Below, piece after piece: positions 39,401-43,916 of a stretch of 43,916 nt of DNA. Positions within the stretch are counted from its first letter, which is position 1. The number at the start of each line of letters is the position of its first letter. This stretch comes from DASSTY01 sp035760645 (GTDB lineage: Bacteria; Gemmatimonadota; Gemmatimonadetes; Gemmatimonadales; GWC2-71-9). Both the position numbers and the translations under genes were made by a program. The notes under the pieces are model-generated. The model was not told the DNA's origin, ran no database searches, and was given only the letters and a program-made list of their open reading frames with translations. The DNA lies in the NCBI GenBank assembly GCA_035760645.1, contig DASTSO010000058.1, forward strand, positions 1-43,916. The letters are read 5' to 3'.

Positions 39401-40783
39401 CTAGGCCCACCAGAAATACCCCGCGAACGCCGCCGCGGTCGCGTACATCACCGGGTGCACCGCCCGCGCGCGGCCCGAGCAGACCTGGATGCCGACGTAG
39501 GTGATGAAGCCGTAGCCGATCCCGTGCGAGATCGAGTAGGTGAAGGGGATCGTCGCCAGGAGCACGAAGCTGGGGATCGCGGTGTCGAGCGCCTGGAAGT
39601 CGATCCGGGTGACCTGCTGGAACATCAGGAAGCCCACCACGATGAGCGCGGGCGCCGTCGCCGACGGGGGCACCACCGCCGCGAGCGGCGCGGCGAGGAT
39701 CGCGAGCCCGAAGCAGAGCCCCGCCACCACGGCCGAGAGCCCGGTGCGCGCCCCCTCGGCCACCCCCGCCGCCGACTCCACGTAGCTCGTCGCCGAGCTC
39801 ACGCCGAAGAGCCCGCCGAGCGAGGCGCTGAGCGCGTCGATCGCCAGGATGCGCTTGAGGTGCGGGATGCCGCCGCCCGCGTGGTCGCGGTCGAGTCCCG
39901 CCTCCTCGGCGATCCCCGTGACCGTGCCGATCGTGTCGAAGAAGTCCACCATGATCACGGGGATGAGGAGCGGCAGCACCCCGAGCCGGAGCGCCGCGCC
40001 CACGTCCGCCCGTCCCACCGTGTCGAAGCGCGGCAGCCCGACCCAGGCGCCCGAGGGCAGGTGCGCGATCCCCGCGACGAAGCCGAGCAGCGTGGCGGCG
40101 ACGATGCCGAGGAGGATCGCGCCCGTCGTGCGGCGCGCGACGAGGAAGACGGTGACGAGGAGCCCCGCCGCCGCCACCCACGCCTCGGGGGCGTGCAGCG
40201 AGCCGTACGCCACGGGCGGGAGCGTGGCGCCCGGATTCTCGACGATCCCCGCCACCGTGCCCGTCGGCACCACGACGAGCTTCGCGTTCACCGCGCCGAC
40301 GAAGGCGATGAAGAGCCCGATCCCCACGCCGATCGCGCGCCGCAGGTCGCGCGGGATCGCCTCCATCACCGCCTCGCGCAGCCCCAGCAGCACGAGCGCG
40401 AGCACCACGAGGCCGTCGAGCACCACGATCCCCATCGCCGGCCCCCAGCCGCCCGCCGCCGGGGCGACCTGGAAGGCGAGGATCGCGTTGAGCCCCATCC
40501 CCGGCGCCAGCGCGAGCGGGAAGTTGGCGCCGAGGCCCATGAGGACCGAGCAGAGCGCCGCCGCGGCCGCCGTCGCCGCCACCGCCGGCGCGAACGGCAC
40601 CCCCGCCGCCGCGAGGATCGCGGGGTTGGCGACGAGGATGTAGGCCATCGTGAGGAAGGTCGCGATCCCGCCGCGCACCTCGCGCCCCACCGTCGTGCCG
40701 CGGCCGGCGAGGTCGAAGCGGCGCAGGAGCGGGTGCGCGGCGCGCGGCGCGGGCGGCGCGGGCGCCGCGGGCGGCGCGCTCAC
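39401..40783 (-). CDS. AzgA-type purine (hypoxanthine/guanine/adenine) permease, NCS2 family
   Basis: A 460-residue transporter with about twelve to fourteen helices. The N-terminal GREVRGGIATFLTMAYI segment and the VDFFDTIGTVTG and SATSYVESAAGVAEG segments are typical of the AzgA branch of nucleobase permeases (E. coli PurP/YjcD/YgfQ), with APGMGLNA as a further marker. It should import purine bases by proton symport. The GTG start overlaps the aceK stop (GTGA at 40780-40783), so it is read from the aceK transcript. This link between a purine permease and AceK is unusual. It ends at the palindrome cluster. Confidence 0.92.
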   Translation of the reverse strand: MSAPPAAPAPPAPRAAHPLLRRFDLAGRGTTVGREVRGGIATFLTMAYILVANPAILAAAGVPFAPAVAATAAAAALCSVLMGLGANFPLALAPGMGLNAILAFQVAPAAGGWGPAMGIVVLDGLVVLALVLLGLREAVMEAIPRDLRRAIGVGIGLFIAFVGAVNAKLVVVPTGTVAGIVENPGATLPPVAYGSLHAPEAWVAAAGLLVTVFLVARRTTGAILLGIVAATLLGFVAGIAHLPSGAWVGLPRFDTVGRADVGAALRLGVLPLLIPVIMVDFFDTIGTVTGIAEEAGLDRDHAGGGIPHLKRILAIDALSASLGGLFGVSSATSYVESAAGVAEGARTGLSAVVAGLCFGLAILAAPLAAVVPPSATAPALIVVGFLMFQQVTRIDFQALDTAIPSFVLLATIPFTYSISHGIGYGFITYVGIQVCSGRARAVHPVMYATAAAFAGYFWWA

Positions 40784-42681
40784 GCGCCCTCCTGCGGGAA
40801 GCGGCGGTGCGGCGGATAGGGGAAGACGTCGAACAGCTCGCCCGCGGCGAGGCGGCGCTGCATCCCCTGCCAGAACTCGACGTCGAGCAGGTCGCCGTGG
40901 GCGGCGAGGAAGTCGCCGGCGATCGGGGGTGGGGGGACGAGGAAGGCGCGGAACTCCTCGGGGAAGACGTCGTGCTCGCCGACCGGGAACCAGGGCTCGC
41001 TGGCGAGCTCGTCCTCGAGGGTGCGCGCCTCGGGGATGCGGCGGAAGCGGCACTCCTGCAGCGTGGTGAGCTCGTCGTAGTCGTAGAAGATCACCCGCCC
41101 GTGGCGGCTCACGCCGAAGTTCTTCATCAGCATGTCGCCGGTGAAGATGTCGGTGCCGGCGAGCTCCTTGATCGCGCGGCCGTAGTCGAGCACCGCCTCC
41201 CGCGCCGCGGCGCGGTCGCCCGCGGCCTCCGCCTCGCGCAGGAAGAGGTTGAGCGGGGTGACGCGCCGCTCGGTGTAGAGGTGGCGCACGACGACGCGGT
41301 CGCCCTCGAGCCGCACCGTCTCGCCCGCCACGGCGAGGAGGTGGGCGAGGAGCGCGGGCTCGAAGCAGCGGCGCGGCAGCGCGAGGTGCTCGAACTCCTG
41401 CGCGTCGGCGAGCCGCCCCGCGCGGTCGCGCACGAAGACGAAGTGGTAGCGGTCCATCACCGCGCGCCGGGTGGTGCGCTTCGAGGGGCCGAAGCGGTCC
41501 TTGATGATCTTGAAGACGACGTTGAGGCCCCGGAGCCCGAAGACCGCCATGACGAGCCCCTCGTCGCCCGCCGCGGGCTCGAAGCGCGCCTCGGGCGTCT
41601 GCAGGTGCCGCACGAGGGTGCGGTAGAGCTCGGTCTTGCCGTGCTTGCTGTGGCCGATGGCGGTGTAGAGCTCGTCGAGCCGCTTGAGCGGCATGATCGA
41701 GCGCAGGAAGTCGATCAGCGCGCGCGGGCGCGGCGCGTCCACCCGGAAGTACGACCAGCTGAAGCCGAAGACGACGCTCGCCTCGTCGCTCGTCGTGAGC
41801 GCGGCGTCGACGTAGATGCCGCCGGGGCCGTGCAGGAGCGCGAGCACCACCGGCCGCACCTCGTGCCCGCGCCGCAGCCGCGCGACGAGGTAGGCGCCCT
41901 TGTTCCGGAAGAAGAGCATGGGGAGGACGTCGAGCGCGGCGATCTCCGAGCGGGCGCCGGCGCCGCCCTCGCCGCCCGCGCCGCCCGCGCCGCCGCGGCC
42001 GTCCCGGCCGCCCTCGGCCCCCGCGTCCCAGAGCGTGGCCGCGGCGGCGCGCACCGCTCCCGCCACCCGCGCGGCGTCGCGCGGGAGGTCGGCCCAGCGC
42101 GCCGGGGCGAGGCCGCAGCCCTCGAGCACGCGGGCGACGAGGGCGGCGTCGAGCGCGCCGGCGCCGCCGAGCGGATGGGTCGTGTAGATCGGCGGCGCGC
42201 CGGTGCGGCGCGCCGCCGCCACCCGGCTGTCGGCGAACTCCACCCGCGACTCCACTCCCACCGTCGTGAGCACCCGGCGGGTGACCGAGTTGAAGAACGT
42301 CTCGGCGAGCTCGACGTCGTCGCGTCCGGCGATGTGGCCGGTGTAGCAGGTGCGCATCGCGGCCCAGCAGTCCACGTCGGCGAGGTGGGGGGCGAGCCGC
42401 TCGCGCACCGCGGCCACCGCCGCGGCGACCTCCTCGCCGTAGAGCGCGAGCCGGCGTGCTGCGTCCTGCTGCGCCCCGCGCCAGTCGCGCGCCTCGAAGC
42501 GCGCCGGCGCCCGGCGCGTCACCTCGGCGAAGGCCGCCGCGTAGCGCCGCCACGCCTCGGCGATCGCGGCCGCCGCCGCCGCCGCCCCGCGGGGGACGAG
42601 GGTGGGGGAGGGCAGCGCCGTGCACTCGGGCGCCCGCCGCTCGCCCTCGTCCCGGCGGTCGGTCCCCGCATTGCCCTTCAC
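40780..42681 (-). CDS. aceK: Isocitrate dehydrogenase kinase/phosphatase
   Basis: A 633-residue homologue of AceK, the bifunctional enzyme that phosphorylates and dephosphorylates isocitrate dehydrogenase to steer isocitrate into the TCA cycle or the glyoxylate shunt. The N-terminal regulatory part keeps YTGHIAGRDD and ETFFNSVTRR. The kinase-like domain has LLHGPGGIYVDAALT and the catalytic set Asp516/Asn521 (GDMLMKN) and Asp534 (FYDYDE), matching E. coli D457, N462 and D475 in spacing. It is longer than the roughly 580 residues usual for the family, owing to an N-terminal extension and a Gly-rich insertion (GGRDGRGGAGGAGGEGG) near residues 220-245. GTG start at 42681. It diverges from its substrate gene icd; glyoxylate-shunt genes are not in the window. 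Confidence 0.93.
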   Translation of the reverse strand: MKGNAGTDRRDEGERRAPECTALPSPTLVPRGAAAAAAAIAEAWRRYAAAFAEVTRRAPARFEARDWRGAQQDAARRLALYGEEVAAAVAAVRERLAPHLADVDCWAAMRTCYTGHIAGRDDVELAETFFNSVTRRVLTTVGVESRVEFADSRVAAARRTGAPPIYTTHPLGGAGALDAALVARVLEGCGLAPARWADLPRDAARVAGAVRAAAATLWDAGAEGGRDGRGGAGGAGGEGGAGARSEIAALDVLPMLFFRNKGAYLVARLRRGHEVRPVVLALLHGPGGIYVDAALTTSDEASVVFGFSWSYFRVDAPRPRALIDFLRSIMPLKRLDELYTAIGHSKHGKTELYRTLVRHLQTPEARFEPAAGDEGLVMAVFGLRGLNVVFKIIKDRFGPSKRTTRRAVMDRYHFVFVRDRAGRLADAQEFEHLALPRRCFEPALLAHLLAVAGETVRLEGDRVVVRHLYTERRVTPLNLFLREAEAAGDRAAAREAVLDYGRAIKELAGTDIFTGDMLMKNFGVSRHGRVIFYDYDELTTLQECRFRRIPEARTLEDELASEPWFPVGEHDVFPEEFRAFLVPPPPIAGDFLAAHGDLLDVEFWQGMQRRLAAGELFDVFPYPPHRRFPQEGA

Positions 42682-42789
42682 CGCGCACCCGTCCAGATTT
42701 GCAAGCCTCGCGAGCGGGCCCTGCCCGCCGGGGCGCCGGTGCCCGTGGCTTCACCCGTGACCATGACCGACAATATGCCTACTTCGAGC

Positions 42790-43916
<1,127 letters not shown>

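Noticed and set aside
42757..42789. Upstream in-frame starts (GTG 42757, ATG 42763, ATG 42775) for icd
   Set aside because: The ATG at 42790 gives the usual Icd N-terminus and places the phosphorylated serine at 113 as in E. coli; the longer versions have no better ribosome-binding site.

Overview
The window is very GC-rich (well above 70% G+C by eye) with a strong third-position G/C bias and a dense, largely co-oriented gene layout. The many secreted hydrolases (two DPP-IV-type S9 peptidases, a subtilase, an M28 peptidase, a CocE-type hydrolase, a serine hydrolase), the MacB-type exporter and the C-terminal end of an outer-membrane barrel protein point to a Gram-negative, high-GC soil or sediment bacterium. 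Gemmatimonadota is my best guess; this is inference from gene style, not from a marker gene. No tRNA, rRNA, CRISPR array, transposase, integrase or phage gene was recognised, so the window looks chromosomal.

Layout. 2-526: C-terminal end of a TonB-receptor-like outer-membrane protein. 911-2356: secreted serine hydrolase. 2353-2572: a sigma70-like promoter, a c-di-GMP-I (GEMM) riboswitch and a terminator-like hairpin, leading into a lipoprotein subtilase (2638-4092). 4228-6072: CocE/NonD hydrolase. 6188-9443: MacAB-like export operon (adaptor, permease, ATPase). 9541-11841: DPP-IV-like peptidase, overlapping tail-to-tail with a coupled dienelactone hydrolase/CapA pair (minus). 13759-15706: a voltage-gated-type K+ channel with a zinc ribbon, converging on an MscS channel. 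15848-17412: L,D-transpeptidase lipoprotein and exported hemerythrin. 17427-20618 (minus): acyltransferase 3, LytS-type kinase and LytTR regulator, all overlapping. 20865-22525: unknown secreted protein coupled to an ECF sigma factor with an NTF2-like tail. 22546-25631 (minus): VIT-family transporter and a second S9 peptidase.

25632-26290 holds no confident gene, but it has a good promoter and a strong terminator about 450 nt apart, so it is a candidate structured RNA or small-protein transcript. 26291-28944 is a compact stress-type operon: unknown protein, DksA/TraR zinc finger, tandem universal stress protein, unknown small protein and a degenerate receiver. It is followed by a FUSC membrane protein (28982-31255), an M28 peptidase, a cNMP-binding/Trx-like/TrxR-like fusion without the redox CxxC, a small protein, a glycoside hydrolase, a hybrid PAS histidine kinase and another small protein.

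39186-39400 is a cluster of REP-like palindromes between convergent genes. The right end has an AzgA-type purine permease coupled to aceK (minus), with NADP-isocitrate dehydrogenase (icd, cut by the window edge) divergent from aceK. The icd product keeps the serine that AceK phosphorylates in E. coli, so enzyme and regulator sit back to back at the TCA/glyoxylate branch.

Regulatory signals recur. Several promoters fit TTGNNN-N17-TANNNT, some genes have very short or no leaders, and many operon junctions are 4-bp GTGA/ATGA overlaps.
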